DNA of 64,000 nucleotides from Actinoplanes lobatus (GCF_014205215.1 NZ_JACHNC010000001.1:7002501-7066500); one strand, 5' to 3'. Counted from the stretch's first letter, positions 25,787 through 34,985 are shown. The notes: a model not told the origin generated them from the sequence alone. Numbers and translations are program-made.

Positions 25787-25827
25787 GAGAAACGCTTGAC
25801 GGAAGCCCGTCACCACCGGGGTTTCTC
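25787..25827. terminator. Nested hairpin between convergent XRE and DUF397 genes
   Basis: Outer arms GAGAAAC (25787-25793) and GTTTCTC (25821-25827) enclose an inner stem TGACGG/CCGTCA around a small loop. It lies between two converging stops and probably acts in both directions. Confidence 0.6.
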
Positions 25828-25847
25828 GCCCGCGCCGCTCGGCGTGA

Positions 25848-26054
25848 TCAGTCGTTCAGGAGCTTGTCGAACTCGCCGCGCTTGGCGCCGAACAGGAACG
25901 AGTCCCACTCCTCGATCGTGAACACCACCGTGCCGGCCCCGCGTGCCTTGCTGTTGCGGACCTCGATGAGGCCGTCCTGGCGGCGGGCCTCGACGCAACT
26001 GCCCCCGTTGCCTGTCGACCTGCTGGAAATGATCCAGCCACCTTCACTGCTCAT
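25848..26054 (-). CDS. DUF397 protein
   Basis: 68 residues with the DUF397 pattern: W..SS.S..GG.CVE (WIISSRSTGNGGSCVEARR), GLIEVRNSKARGAGTVVFTIEEWDSFLFGAKRGEFD. These small proteins pair with XRE-DUF5753 regulators and probably antagonise or tether them, as in the WhiJ-like systems. A strong purine run (GGGGGAGGGG) lies six bases before the ATG. It converges on its likely partner at 24959-25780, sharing a terminator. Confidence 0.93.
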   Translation of the reverse strand: MSSEGGWIISSRSTGNGGSCVEARRQDGLIEVRNSKARGAGTVVFTIEEWDSFLFGAKRGEFDKLLND

Positions 26055-26372
26055 CAGTGCCCCTCCCCCTGGAGCTAATCACTGTGGGTAATCACCCTGC
26101 CACCGAATGGGTGGCCGGATGCGACCCTTAATGCCTGCCCGAAGTGCAAAATCAGGATTTCACGTCCACGGGTGACTCTTTCACCACGAAAGAGCACGTA
26201 CCTAGAGTAGCCGAAACCTGTATCGGACGCATCATGTCAGCGTGACAGTTGTCCACGTGAAATCTTGCACGGGCCCAGGCCGGCTGCCATGATTCCACTG
26301 TGGTGCCTGGCGACCCCTCGCCATCGACTCGACAGCTCCCGCTGGTCCGCCAGAGTTTGGAGAGGACGGCCG
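26055..26372. other. Intergenic stretch upstream of a diguanylate cyclase
   Basis: About 318 bases. A TAGAGT hexamer near 26212 could be a -10 element for the plus-strand gene but leaves a long leader. No operator or RNA structure recognised. Confidence 0.4.
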
Positions 26373-27329
26373 ATGCGGATCCTCGATCCTGCCGCCGCCG
26401 ACACGGGCGGCGTAGCGTCAGATGACACTCAGCTGAGGACCGAGCCCGAAACCGCCCGCCTCCAGGCCCGCATCGATCAACTCGCGGCGCACGTCCAGCA
26501 GATGGAGCAGGAGCGAGCCTCACTCCAATGGATGGCAGGCCACGACGACCTCACCGGACTCGCCAACCGCCGCCTCTTTCACACCCTCGCCCCGGACCTG
26601 CTGCGCGACGACGACTACTCGTCGGCCGTCCTGATCCTCGACCTCAACGGTTTCAAGCCGATCAACGATACGTACGGGCACGATGCCGGTGATGAAGTCC
26701 TCTGCGTGGTCGCCCGGCGCATTGTCGCCTGCCTCGGCGACCCTCTGGTGGCCCGGTTCGGCGGTGACGAGTTCGCCGCGCTGCCGCGCGCCCCGCGCAC
26801 CGATGTCCCGCAGACGTGGTGGCACGAGGTGGCCGGCTCGCTGAGCGCCGCGATCGCACCCCCGATGAACGTGCTGGGCCACACCCTGTCCGTCACCGCC
26901 TCGATCGGCGTCGTACCGGCTGGGCGCTCCTGCGAACTTCCCGACCTGCTGCGCCGCGCGGACCAGGCCATGTTCAGCGCCAAGCGGCACGCGAACACCA
27001 CCGGCAAGGCCGGTATCACCTGGGTCGTGGCCACCGAGACCGGCGACCACACCGAGACGTACGAGCCGGCCGCCGTCCCTGTGCCCCCGCCGGGTCCGAC
27101 CGCCTCCGGGCCCACGGTGGTGTACCGGCCCGGCGACCCGGTATGGGTGCACCGCAGCGGCACCCGTCGTGCGGGAGTGGTCGAGGGCGCCTGCGAATGG
27201 GCGGCCCTGGTCCGCTACCGAGCCCAGGGCGGAGCCGGCACGATGGTCGACACGATCCCCACGAACTGGCTCACGGTCCGAGCCGAAGCCGATCCGTACC
27301 TGGACCCGAAGTCCTCCGCCTCCATGTGA
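26373..27329 (+). CDS. Cytosolic diguanylate cyclase (GGDEF) with C-terminal SH3-like tail
   Basis: 318 residues starting at MRILDPAAADTGG, after an AGAGGA ribosome site. A coiled coil (about 20-50, LQARIDQLAAHVQQMEQERASL) precedes an intact GGDEF domain: DDLTGLANRR, ILDLNGFKPINDTYGHDAGD and GGDEF at 130-134. It should make cyclic di-GMP. The allosteric I-site would lie five residues before GGDEF, but the segment is CLGD, so the Arg of RxxD is missing and product inhibition may be weak. No membrane segment is present. Residues about 250-300 (YRPGDPVWVHRSGTRRAGVVEG...TIPTNWLTVR) look like a small SH3/Tudor-like module, an unusual tail for this family. Confidence 0.88.
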   Translation: MRILDPAAADTGGVASDDTQLRTEPETARLQARIDQLAAHVQQMEQERASLQWMAGHDDLTGLANRRLFHTLAPDLLRDDDYSSAVLILDLNGFKPINDTYGHDAGDEVLCVVARRIVACLGDPLVARFGGDEFAALPRAPRTDVPQTWWHEVAGSLSAAIAPPMNVLGHTLSVTASIGVVPAGRSCELPDLLRRADQAMFSAKRHANTTGKAGITWVVATETGDHTETYEPAAVPVPPPGPTASGPTVVYRPGDPVWVHRSGTRRAGVVEGACEWAALVRYRAQGGAGTMVDTIPTNWLTVRAEADPYLDPKSSASM

Positions 27330-27384
27330 TCGCGCGAGCTGACGGACGCGACTGCGGCCGGCTCGGTCGCCGCCGCACTCCCGG

Positions 27385-28311
27385 TCAATCCACCGTCAGC
27401 ACGAGCTTTCCGCGCAGCCCACCGGCCAATACCCGCCGGTGTGCGTCGGCCGCTTCGGTCAACGGCATCGTCTCCGCCACCCGCGTGCGCAGCTGTCCGG
27501 CCGCCACCTGCCCCACCAGGCCGGCCAACAGCTCGCGGTCGTGCCGGATGAGTTGCAGCTCCTGGCGCACACCACGGGCCGGAACGAGGGCCGGCGTGGG
27601 CCGGGTCGCGACCACGATCCCCCTGTCCTCGACGGCGGCGGCCGCCGCCAGGCCGACGGGGACCGCGTCGAACACCGCGCCCACCGGCCCGACCGTGGCC
27701 AGATCGGCGGACCGGGAGACCACCTCGTGAGCGCCGAGACCGCGCACCCACTGCTCATCATCGTGGCTTGCCTGGGCGACGACACGGTAGCCGCCTTGAA
27801 GGGCAAGTTGGGCGGCGAAGCCGCCGACACCGCCGCTGGCGCCGGTGACCAGAATGCTGCTGCCGGCCGGCAGCATGGCCAACGAAACCAGTGACAGCCC
27901 CTGGTGTGCGGTCTGGACGTTGAGCGGCACCGTGGCCGCGGACACGAAGTCGAGCTCGTCCGGCAACCGCACCAACCAGTCCGCGTCGGCGGCCACGAAC
28001 TCGGCATACCCACCGGGTGTGCCGCGCGTCAAATACCACGGAATCATCCCGACGACACGATCACCCAACCCGAAATCCGCCGTGTCGGGGCCGACCGAGG
28101 CCACCTCGCCGGCGATATCCCACCCGGGCGAGAACGGCGGCGGAACCGGCCCGCGAGGAATCTCCCCGGTCGTGGCGGCGACATCAGCCGGGTGCACACA
28201 GACCGCGCGGATCCGGACCACCACCTGCCCAGGCCCCGCCTCGGGCTCGGGCAGCTCAGTCACCTGCAACACCTCAGGACCGCCAAGCGCGGCCGCGACG
28301 ACTCCCAGCAC
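27385..28311 (-). CDS. Zinc-independent MDR-family NADPH:quinone oxidoreductase
   Basis: 308 residues of the quinone-oxidoreductase branch of medium-chain dehydrogenases. It has LPEPEAGPGQVVVRIRAVCVHPADVAA, PGWDIAGEVASVG, YAEFVAADADWLVRLP and the NADPH loop TGASGGVGGFAAQLA. Ligands for the catalytic zinc are absent. The likely reaction is NADPH-dependent reduction of quinones or enones. It starts at GTG 28311 without a ribosome site. TAGAGT stands about seven bases upstream on the same strand, so a leaderless transcript is likely. It converges on the diguanylate cyclase gene. Confidence 0.9.
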   Translation of the reverse strand: MLGVVAAALGGPEVLQVTELPEPEAGPGQVVVRIRAVCVHPADVAATTGEIPRGPVPPPFSPGWDIAGEVASVGPDTADFGLGDRVVGMIPWYLTRGTPGGYAEFVAADADWLVRLPDELDFVSAATVPLNVQTAHQGLSLVSLAMLPAGSSILVTGASGGVGGFAAQLALQGGYRVVAQASHDDEQWVRGLGAHEVVSRSADLATVGPVGAVFDAVPVGLAAAAAVEDRGIVVATRPTPALVPARGVRQELQLIRHDRELLAGLVGQVAAGQLRTRVAETMPLTEAADAHRRVLAGGLRGKLVLTVD

Positions 28312-28560
28312 GCGTCCACTCTAGACTGTCGTCCCCCGATTCATGGCCCCGCTGACGAGGCGCACCCTGGATCCCGTAGAGGCTCAGTTGCGGACGTATG
28401 CCGGACCGCACTGTCGTGGGCATCCATACGTACCATGTAGTCGCCGGTGCGAACCGGTCCTGGTTGACAACTGCGGGTTCGTCGATCACGCGGACGATCA
28501 GCAATCCAGCTTTACGAGAGAAGGAACAATCAAGACAATGCAACGCGTCTGGAGGGAGGT

Positions 28561-29091
28561 GTGAAGCGCGACTTCTCGGCCGAGATCGTCGAATTGCTGA
28601 CTCCCCGGCCGGTGCCTTCGGACTGGCGATGGGAAGGTGCTGAAGCCGAAATCGGTGCGCGCATCCCCAATGACTACAAGGCTTTGATCGCGGCTCTCGG
28701 CGGATATGCTGTCCTGGACGACTGCCTGGGCCTGTTCCAGCCGGAAGGTCGCATGACGCAATCGCGTATCGCCACGTTGGTCGCCGAGCGCGATTCAGTC
28801 TGGCGGTTCCTCAAGGATCGAGGGTACAGAACGCTTCCCGCGAAGTATTTCGATGAGGGAGTGCGTCTTATTCCGTTCGCGCTCTTCGAAGCGAACTACT
28901 TCTATTGGGTCGCCGTGTCCGGCAGGCCGGAAGACGAATGGGGGGTGCTGTTCGTCGACGCGGACTTCGAGGACTGGCTCGAGTTCGACATGTCCGCGAC
29001 GGAATTCATATACAACATCCTCAGCGGGCGGCTGAAGCTCTGGGTTCTCGACGAGTATTTCCTTGATCCTCCGTACACATATATTCAATAG
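28561..29091 (+). CDS. SUKH (SMI1/KNR4) domain protein
   Basis: 176 residues with the SUKH pattern: WRWEGAEAEIGARIPNDYKALIAALGG (W...E..lG..lP.dyk.l....GG), LFQPEGRM, IPFALFEANYFYWVAVSGRPEDEWGVLFVDADFEDWLEFDMSATEFIYNILSG. SUKH proteins are the largest class of immunity proteins for polymorphic toxins. No toxin gene is next to it here, so it may be an orphan. It starts at GTG 28561 with a GGAGGGAGG run directly upstream. Base composition is less GC-rich than its neighbours, which suggests transfer. Confidence 0.88.
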   Translation: MKRDFSAEIVELLTPRPVPSDWRWEGAEAEIGARIPNDYKALIAALGGYAVLDDCLGLFQPEGRMTQSRIATLVAERDSVWRFLKDRGYRTLPAKYFDEGVRLIPFALFEANYFYWVAVSGRPEDEWGVLFVDADFEDWLEFDMSATEFIYNILSGRLKLWVLDEYFLDPPYTYIQ

Positions 29092-29103
29092 TCTGGTCGC
29101 CCG

Positions 29104-30525
29104 TCAGGCCGCGGCCACACTGAGCGAGCCGACCCTCTTGGTCCGTTTGGCCTCGTACATGGCCAGGTCGGCCCGGCCGATCAGGTCGTTGGCGGTGTCG
29201 CTGTCGCGGGCGACCGCGTAGCCGGCGCTGACCCCGATCCGCACCTGCCCGCCGACCGGGAACGGGGTCGACACCACAGCGCGGATCCGGGCGCAGATCT
29301 CGTCCAGCGCGTCAACACCCCGGCAGACGATCACAAATTCGTCGCCGCCGAGGCGGAAGACCAGGTCGCCTTGGCGCACACATCCGCGCAGGCGGTCGGC
29401 GACGGCGGCCAGCAATCGGTCGCCGGCCGCATGACCGAGCCGGTCGTTCACCGGTTTGAAGCCGTCCAGATCGCAGAAGAGCACGGCCAATCCCCCCGGC
29501 CCGCGCCGCAACTCCGTGGTGATGTGCTCCTCGCCCGCTGCCCGGTTCGGCAGGCCGGTCAGGCCGTCCCGGGTGGCGAGGCTGACCAGCGCCTGCTGAG
29601 CCTCGTCCCGGGCGCTGGACAGCCGTTCGATGCGGATCATCACGAGCGGGACGATGCTGACCGACGTGAAGGCCAAGATCAACCCGTCGATCGGCAGCCC
29701 GAGGAGCCCTCGGATCCCGACGGTCAGCGGTGCGAGGCCGACCATGAGGCCGAGTATGAGGAGTCTCCGGCGGCTGAGACGGTCGGCCGGCGGCTCGCCG
29801 GGGGCGGTCACCGCCCCCGCGCCGGGATGCAGCGCGGCACACCCCAGCAGCGCGTACGCGGCCAGGTAGACCATGTCTGTCCAGCTTGCGCGTGCGCCGG
29901 TCGACGGGTCATAGGCCAGCGCACCCACGACGTTGCCCAGCAGGCCGAGCCCGACCGCTCCGGTGAGCAACCGCACCGGCGCCTTCTCCCCAGGCCCCAC
30001 GAGCGAGATGCGCAACAGCGCACCCATCGTGCCGGCCATGACGAAGACGTTGACGAAGACGACGATCTCCCGGCTGGTCGTCACGTGCTGACCGGCCAGC
30101 GCGGGGAACAGGAGCGAGTCCCAGAACAGGCCGGTCAGGGCCAGGGCGGTGACCACCGAGTCGATCAGCCCGCCGATGTCGCGCCGGCCCCGCTGCACCA
30201 CCACGACCAGCGCCGCACACAGCACCAGAACTCCGCCGCCGGTCAGGAAGACCCCGGCGACGGTGCCGTCACCGGTCACCCGGCCCTCGACGATCACCAG
30301 CCAAGCCCAGATGCTGTTGCCGACGTTGTAGAGCAGGATCGCACCGAGCAACAGCCACCACGAGAGTCGCTCGCCCGGCGCGGCCCGCCGAAGGGCCACC
30401 ACCACGCACGGCAGCGCGCCCAGCGCCACCAGCAGAAACGGGAGATGCCGCAGGTGGTCGGGCCAGAGAAGAAAGGTCACGACCAGGACACCGGCCATGG
30501 CGGCAAACCAACGCCCAGGGAGCAT
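29104..30525 (-). CDS. Membrane diguanylate cyclase (GGDEF)
   Basis: 473 residues. Up to about residue 290 there are nine or ten hydrophobic segments (AAMAGVLVVTFLLW, LPFLLVALGALPCVVVAL, LSWWLLLGAILLYNVGN, GVFLTGGGVLVLCAALVVVV and so on), a sensory membrane module of unknown ligand. A GGDEF domain follows: RDGLTGLPNRAAGE, LFCDLDGFKPVNDRLGHAAGD, GGDEF at 393-397. Unlike the cyclase at 26373, this one keeps the RxxD inhibitory site (RQGD) five residues before GGDEF. The start ATG 30525 is chosen over upstream Arg-rich codons. Its stop lies 12 bases from the SUKH stop. Confidence 0.9.
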   Translation of the reverse strand: MLPGRWFAAMAGVLVVTFLLWPDHLRHLPFLLVALGALPCVVVALRRAAPGERLSWWLLLGAILLYNVGNSIWAWLVIVEGRVTGDGTVAGVFLTGGGVLVLCAALVVVVQRGRRDIGGLIDSVVTALALTGLFWDSLLFPALAGQHVTTSREIVVFVNVFVMAGTMGALLRISLVGPGEKAPVRLLTGAVGLGLLGNVVGALAYDPSTGARASWTDMVYLAAYALLGCAALHPGAGAVTAPGEPPADRLSRRRLLILGLMVGLAPLTVGIRGLLGLPIDGLILAFTSVSIVPLVMIRIERLSSARDEAQQALVSLATRDGLTGLPNRAAGEEHITTELRRGPGGLAVLFCDLDGFKPVNDRLGHAAGDRLLAAVADRLRGCVRQGDLVFRLGGDEFVIVCRGVDALDEICARIRAVVSTPFPVGGQVRIGVSAGYAVARDSDTANDLIGRADLAMYEAKRTKRVGSLSVAAA

Positions 30526-30647
30526 AGCCCCACAGTCGGCGGGCCGCCGCGCTACTTGAGCGCATGCCGCCGTACCACGCCTCGAAGACCATGTGGCCCG
30601 CGGCGACCCGTCGGCGCATGAGGGCTGAGGAGCGCCGTGGGCCCGCC

Positions 30648-30681
30648 CCCGGTGGTCCCGTACGAGTATGGGACCACCGGG
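30648..30681 (-). terminator. Hairpin terminator after the pectate lyase gene
   Basis: A perfect 12-bp stem, CCCGGTGGTCCC (30648-30659) with GGGACCACCGGG (30670-30681), 14 bases downstream of the lyase stop on its strand. The 10-base loop can pair further. Confidence 0.8.
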
Positions 30682-30695
30682 AGCGGTGCCTTCGA

Positions 30696-31805
30696 TCAGT
30701 TCATGGTGGCGCCGATGGTGCTGCTGCCTGTGGTCAGGAATGTGGTGGCGGGCAGGGTGCCGCTGGACGAGCGGGCGTTGTACGTGGTCGTAGCGTTGGT
30801 GGAGATGAACGACGGGGTGCTGATGCCGCTGTCCCAGTTGTTGCCGGACGAGGTGACCGAGGAGCCCTTGTTCACCAGGCCGCTGCCGTTGCTCACGGCG
30901 AGGTTCTTGCCGAGTTTCGCCGCGCCGGTGGCGAAGTAGTAGCCCCAGCTGCCGTTGGCGTAGGCGGTGGTGCGGTTGATGACGATCGCGCCCTTGTTGG
31001 AGTTCTCGGTGAATCCGTTGCCCGCGTTGTCCCAGGCCGCCGAGTTGTTCACCACGTGCGCCACGGTCTCGCCGTCGCCGCCGAGCTTGTAGCCGTTGCC
31101 GTCGCCGGCGAAGGCGGAGTCGCTCCAGCGGTTCTTGCCGTTGCCGAACGACCAGGTGTGCTCGATGGTGACCGGTGAGGAGAACGACCACAGGTCGATG
31201 CCGTCGTCGGAGTTGTTGTACAGGCGGGCGCCGGTGATCAGGTTGCCGGTGCCGGAACCGTACTTGACGGCGATACCGTCGGCGTTCTCCCCGTGCTCGG
31301 CGGCGTCGTAATGACCGTACGAATCGATGTTCTTGACCGTGTTGTTGATCGTGTCGGCGCCGGTGAGCGTGAAGCCGGAGTCGCCGCCGTTGATCGTCTT
31401 GATGTTGTTCCAGTTCGTGCCGGTGCACGACTGGCAGACCACCGCGCTGTCCGGGGAGTCCTGGAAGGTGATGTTGGAGACGTTCCAGTAGTCGGCGGTC
31501 AGCTTGAAGATCCAGGAGCCGCTGGGCAGACTCGAACCAGAGATCTTCACAACCTCGCTACCGTACGCGGTGAGCGTCACCGGCGCGGACGAGGTGCCGT
31601 TGGCCGTGGACTGCAGGGTGGCCGTCGGGTAGTACGTACCGGCGCGGACCTGGATGACGGTGCCGGCGGTGGCGTTCTTGATGGCGTTGGACAGATCCGT
31701 CACGTTGCTGACGACCACGGTGGCCGCCGACGCCGGGGCGGCGAGCAGGACGGCTCCGACAGCGGCGACAGCGGATGCGGCGAGAACATTCCGCATGGTT
31801 CTCAT
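30696..31805 (-). CDS. Secreted pectate lyase, PL9-like
   Basis: 369 residues. The signal peptide is about 1-27 (NVLAASAVAAVGAVLLAAPASA). The mature part is a right-handed parallel beta-helix with the PL9 core: NADGIAVKYGSGTGNLITGARLYNNSDDGIDLWSF, TIEHTWSFGNGKNRW and GDGNGYKLGGDG. PL9 enzymes cleave polygalacturonate by beta-elimination with calcium and a lysine base, here probably the Lys of GNGYKLGG. The start MRTMRNVLA is supported by AAGGAAAG upstream; a longer frame from 31970 is Arg/Pro-rich noise. It belongs with the CBM2 and multidomain genes as plant cell-wall attack. An own terminator follows. Confidence 0.9.
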   Translation of the reverse strand: MRTMRNVLAASAVAAVGAVLLAAPASAATVVVSNVTDLSNAIKNATAGTVIQVRAGTYYPTATLQSTANGTSSAPVTLTAYGSEVVKISGSSLPSGSWIFKLTADYWNVSNITFQDSPDSAVVCQSCTGTNWNNIKTINGGDSGFTLTGADTINNTVKNIDSYGHYDAAEHGENADGIAVKYGSGTGNLITGARLYNNSDDGIDLWSFSSPVTIEHTWSFGNGKNRWSDSAFAGDGNGYKLGGDGETVAHVVNNSAAWDNAGNGFTENSNKGAIVINRTTAYANGSWGYYFATGAAKLGKNLAVSNGSGLVNKGSSVTSSGNNWDSGISTPSFISTNATTTYNARSSSGTLPATTFLTTGSSTIGATMN

Positions 31806-32279
31806 GGCGCGGCTTTCCTTTCGGTGGGGATGGGCTGACCGGTCCACAGGACGCGGTGGCCTTGGGGGAGGCCGCCGGTATCGGGATGTCCGGCGTGTCG
31901 GGGTGGGGCGGGGCCGCTCCCGCCGTTCGCCGAGCAACGGCATCGTCCTGGGGGGAACGATGCTCGTCACGCCGGATGGTCAGCATATTGAGCTATTTGA
32001 CTGGACCCTACATGCCCGTGGATCAATCGAAGCTCGGTATTTGCTGTGAAATCAGGTGCCGGGCCAGGCCGGCGAGCGTCGCGGTCGGGTACGCGGCCGC
32101 GATGATCGCGAGCACCGGTGCGACGAGCGTGTGCGGGCGCTGGAGGAGGCGGTATCCAGTGCGAACCCCTTTCCAGTTCGGTGACCGTCGTCTATAACTA
32201 ACTAACTGGTACGTTAATTCGGATCGAATGGACCGCCTGCCGGACCGGTCGGGGTCCGGGGCAGGAAGGCGGAGCGATC
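31806..32279. other. Divergent intergenic region (pectate lyase / 32280 gene)
   Basis: About 474 bases. Near the 32280 gene lies a TAACTAACTAAC run (32196-32207) followed by GTACGTTA at 32209-32216, the first eight bases of the 27-base sites at 38020 and 45713. The rest of that site is not conserved. No gene is seen. Confidence 0.4.
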
Positions 32280-34985
32280 GTGCTCATCGCCGAACATGAC
32301 AATGCCCACGACCGGATCGACACGCCGGGCGGCAGTCCCCGGCTGTCCATCGCCACCGCCTGCCTCTCCGGGACGATCGAGGACAAGTTGGCCGCCGCCG
32401 CCGCGGCCGGGTTCGACGGGATCGAGATCTTCGAGAACGACCTGATCGCCTCGGCCTGGTCGCCGGCCCGGATCCGGCAGGAGTGCGCCCGCCGGGGCCT
32501 GACGATCGAGGCGTACCAGCCGTTTCGTGACTTCGAGGCGGTCCCGGCCCGGCGGTTGCGGGCCAACCTGCGCCGGGCCGACCGCAAGCTCGACGTCCTT
32601 GAACAGCTCGGCGCGAAGACCCTGCTGGTTTGCTCGTCGGAGTCACCGGATGCCGTGGACGACGACGATCTGGCCGCCGCGCACCTGCACGAGCTGGCCG
32701 AGCGGGCCCAGCGCCGCGGCGTGCGGATCGCCTATGAGGCCCAGTCATGGGGCCGGCACGTGAACACGTCGGCCCACGCGTGGCAGATCGTGCGCCGCGC
32801 CGACCATCGTGCGCTCGGTCTGTGCCTGGACAGCTTCCACGTGCTGTCGCGTGACGAGGACCCGGCACAGATCGCGGTGATTCCCGCCGCCAAGGTGTTC
32901 CACCTGCAACTGGCCGACGCACCCCGGTTGAAGATGGACGTCGCCGAGTGGAGCCGTCACCACCGGTTCTTTCCCGGCCTGGGCTCCTTCGACCTGACCG
33001 GGTTCGTCGCCCGGATCCTCGCCGCCGGCTACGACGGGCCGCTGTCGCTGGAGGCGTACAACGACATCTCCTGCCAGGCCGACCCCCGGCATGCCGCGAT
33101 CGACGGCATGCGCTCGTTGTTGACCCTGATTCCGTCGGCCGGTCTGCCCGCGGCTCCGCGGCTGGGCGGGCACGTCTTCACCGAGCTGGCCGTCGACGAC
33201 ACCTCCGGCCCGGCTGTCGAAAGGACCCTGACGGCGCTTGGTTTCCTCCGTACCGGGCGGCACCGCTCCAAGCCGGTTCACCTGTGGGAACAGGGTGATG
33301 CCCGGGTGCTGCTCAACTTCGCGCCGCAGCGACGGGTGGATCCGGGCGCCGCGGTGATCTGCGCCCTGGCCGTGGAGAGCGACGACCCGGCCCGGTCGGC
33401 GCAACGCGCGGACCGGCTGCTGGCGCCGGTGCTGCCCCGGGCCCGGCAGCCGGAAGAAGCGGACCTGACCTCGGTGGCCGCCCCCGACGGCACCGCCGTG
33501 TTCTTCTGCCGCCCCGGCACCGATGGCGGCTGGCGCGGCGACTTCACTCCGACCGGTGTGGTGGCGCGCACGGACGGCCTGGTCACCGCTACCGACCACA
33601 TCGCGCTCACCGAGTCCGTCGACGACTTCGACCAGGTGGCGCTCTTCTACCGATCGGTCCTCGGCCTGCGGTCCGGGCCGGCGACGGAGCTGGCGGCACC
33701 GTTCGGGCTGCTGCGCAGCCGGTCGGCGACAGACACCGAGCACGGCGTACGGATAACCCTCAACACCGCACCCCTGCGCCGTGGCATCTGGGCGCCGGGC
33801 ATCCCGAACCCGCAGCATGTGGCGTTTGCCAGCGACGACGTGATCGCCGCCGCCCGGTCGATGCGGGAGCTGGGCGCCCCGGTGCTGCGAATCCCTGACA
33901 ACTATTACGACGACCTGGATGCCCGCCTCGCGCCGCCGCCGGAGCTGCTGGCCGTGCTGCGCGAGCACTCGATTCTGTACGACAGCGACGCCTGCGGTGA
34001 GTACCTGCACTTCTACACGCAGATGCTCGGCTCTCGGCTGTTCTTCGAGGTGGTGCAGCGCATCGGCGACTACACCGGTTACGGGTCGCCGGGCACGGTC
34101 GCGGTGCGGATGGCCGCCCACCGGCACCGCCGGCTGCGGGACCTGCGTGACACCGGCAGCCACCCGCACGACTACTCCCTGGCCCATCTGACCGCGCTGA
34201 GCCTCTCCCCGCCGGAACTGGTGGAGGCCGCGGCATCCGCCGGATACCGGTATGTAGGAATCCGGCTGACCCGGGTCACACCGCATGAACCGCACTATCC
34301 GCTCGCGACCGATCCCGCCCTGATGCGCACCACGAAGGTGCGCCTCGCGGCCACCGGCGTGGAGGTTCTCGACATCGAGCTGGCCCGGATCGGCCCGGAC
34401 GAGGACCCCCGCGACTTCCAGCGCTTCCTGGAAGCGGGCGCGGAGCTCGGCGCCCGGCACGTCATCACCCAGCTCCCGGATCCGGACCGGGCCCGCAAGG
34501 TGGACCGCTTCGCGCGCCTGTGCGAGATGGCCCGACCGCTCGGCCTGACCGTCGACCTGGAGTTCCCGTCGTGGACCGAGACCCCGGACCTGACCGAGGC
34601 GGCCCGGGTGCTGCGGGCCGCCGGGCAGCCCAACGGCGGCATGCTGATCGACCTGCTGCACTTCGCCCGTTCCGGGTCCAGCGTCGCCGACCTGCGGGAA
34701 CTGCCCGCGGAGTGGTTCCACTTCGCACATGTCTGCGACGCGCCCGCGGCGATCCCGGCGACCAGCGAGGGGCTGATCCACACCGCCCGCTTCGAGCGTC
34801 TGTATCCGGGCGACGGCGGGATCGACCTGGACGGCATTCTGGCCGCGTTGCCACCCGGTCTGCCGTACGCGCTGGAGATTCCCCGGGCCCAGACGGTGGC
34901 CCAGGTCGGCGCGAAGGAACACGCCCGCCTGGCGCTGGCCGCGGCTCGCGGCCGTCTCGACCAGGTAGCGTCGGCAGCGGCCTGA
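32280..34985 (+). CDS. Three-part TIM barrel-VOC-TIM barrel protein (3-dehydroshikimate dehydratase-like)
   Basis: 901 residues. Residues about 20-285 are an AP-endonuclease-2/sugar isomerase TIM barrel of the bacterial QuiC type (LSIATACLSGTIEDKLAAAAAAGFDGIEIFEND, IEAYQPFRDFEAV, SLEAYNDI), which dehydrates 3-dehydroshikimate to protocatechuate using a divalent metal. Residues about 293-610 are a VOC/HPPD-like pair (HVFTELAVDD, TDHIALTESVDDFDQVALFYRSVLGL), as in known QuiC fusions. Residues about 631-895 add a second TIM barrel (YSLAHLTALSLSPPELVEAAASAGYRYVGIRLTRV, HVITQLPDPDRA, ALEIP), usually a separate protein. It starts at GTG 32280 with GGAAGGCGGAG upstream. It converges on the ThuA-like gene and leads the catabolic island. 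Confidence 0.85.
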   Translation: MLIAEHDNAHDRIDTPGGSPRLSIATACLSGTIEDKLAAAAAAGFDGIEIFENDLIASAWSPARIRQECARRGLTIEAYQPFRDFEAVPARRLRANLRRADRKLDVLEQLGAKTLLVCSSESPDAVDDDDLAAAHLHELAERAQRRGVRIAYEAQSWGRHVNTSAHAWQIVRRADHRALGLCLDSFHVLSRDEDPAQIAVIPAAKVFHLQLADAPRLKMDVAEWSRHHRFFPGLGSFDLTGFVARILAAGYDGPLSLEAYNDISCQADPRHAAIDGMRSLLTLIPSAGLPAAPRLGGHVFTELAVDDTSGPAVERTLTALGFLRTGRHRSKPVHLWEQGDARVLLNFAPQRRVDPGAAVICALAVESDDPARSAQRADRLLAPVLPRARQPEEADLTSVAAPDGTAVFFCRPGTDGGWRGDFTPTGVVARTDGLVTATDHIALTESVDDFDQVALFYRSVLGLRSGPATELAAPFGLLRSRSATDTEHGVRITLNTAPLRRGIWAPGIPNPQHVAFASDDVIAAARSMRELGAPVLRIPDNYYDDLDARLAPPPELLAVLREHSILYDSDACGEYLHFYTQMLGSRLFFEVVQRIGDYTGYGSPGTVAVRMAAHRHRRLRDLRDTGSHPHDYSLAHLTALSLSPPELVEAAASAGYRYVGIRLTRVTPHEPHYPLATDPALMRTTKVRLAATGVEVLDIELARIGPDEDPRDFQRFLEAGAELGARHVITQLPDPDRARKVDRFARLCEMARPLGLTVDLEFPSWTETPDLTEAARVLRAAGQPNGGMLIDLLHFARSGSSVADLRELPAEWFHFAHVCDAPAAIPATSEGLIHTARFERLYPGDGGIDLDGILAALPPGLPYALEIPRAQTVAQVGAKEHARLALAAARGRLDQVASAAA

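Noticed and set aside
29104..31428. One 774-codon minus-strand frame across the GGDEF gene and the pectate lyase
   Set aside because: The part beyond 30525 is an antiphased shadow of the lyase (Arg/His/Gln-rich). The true GGDEF gene starts at 30525.
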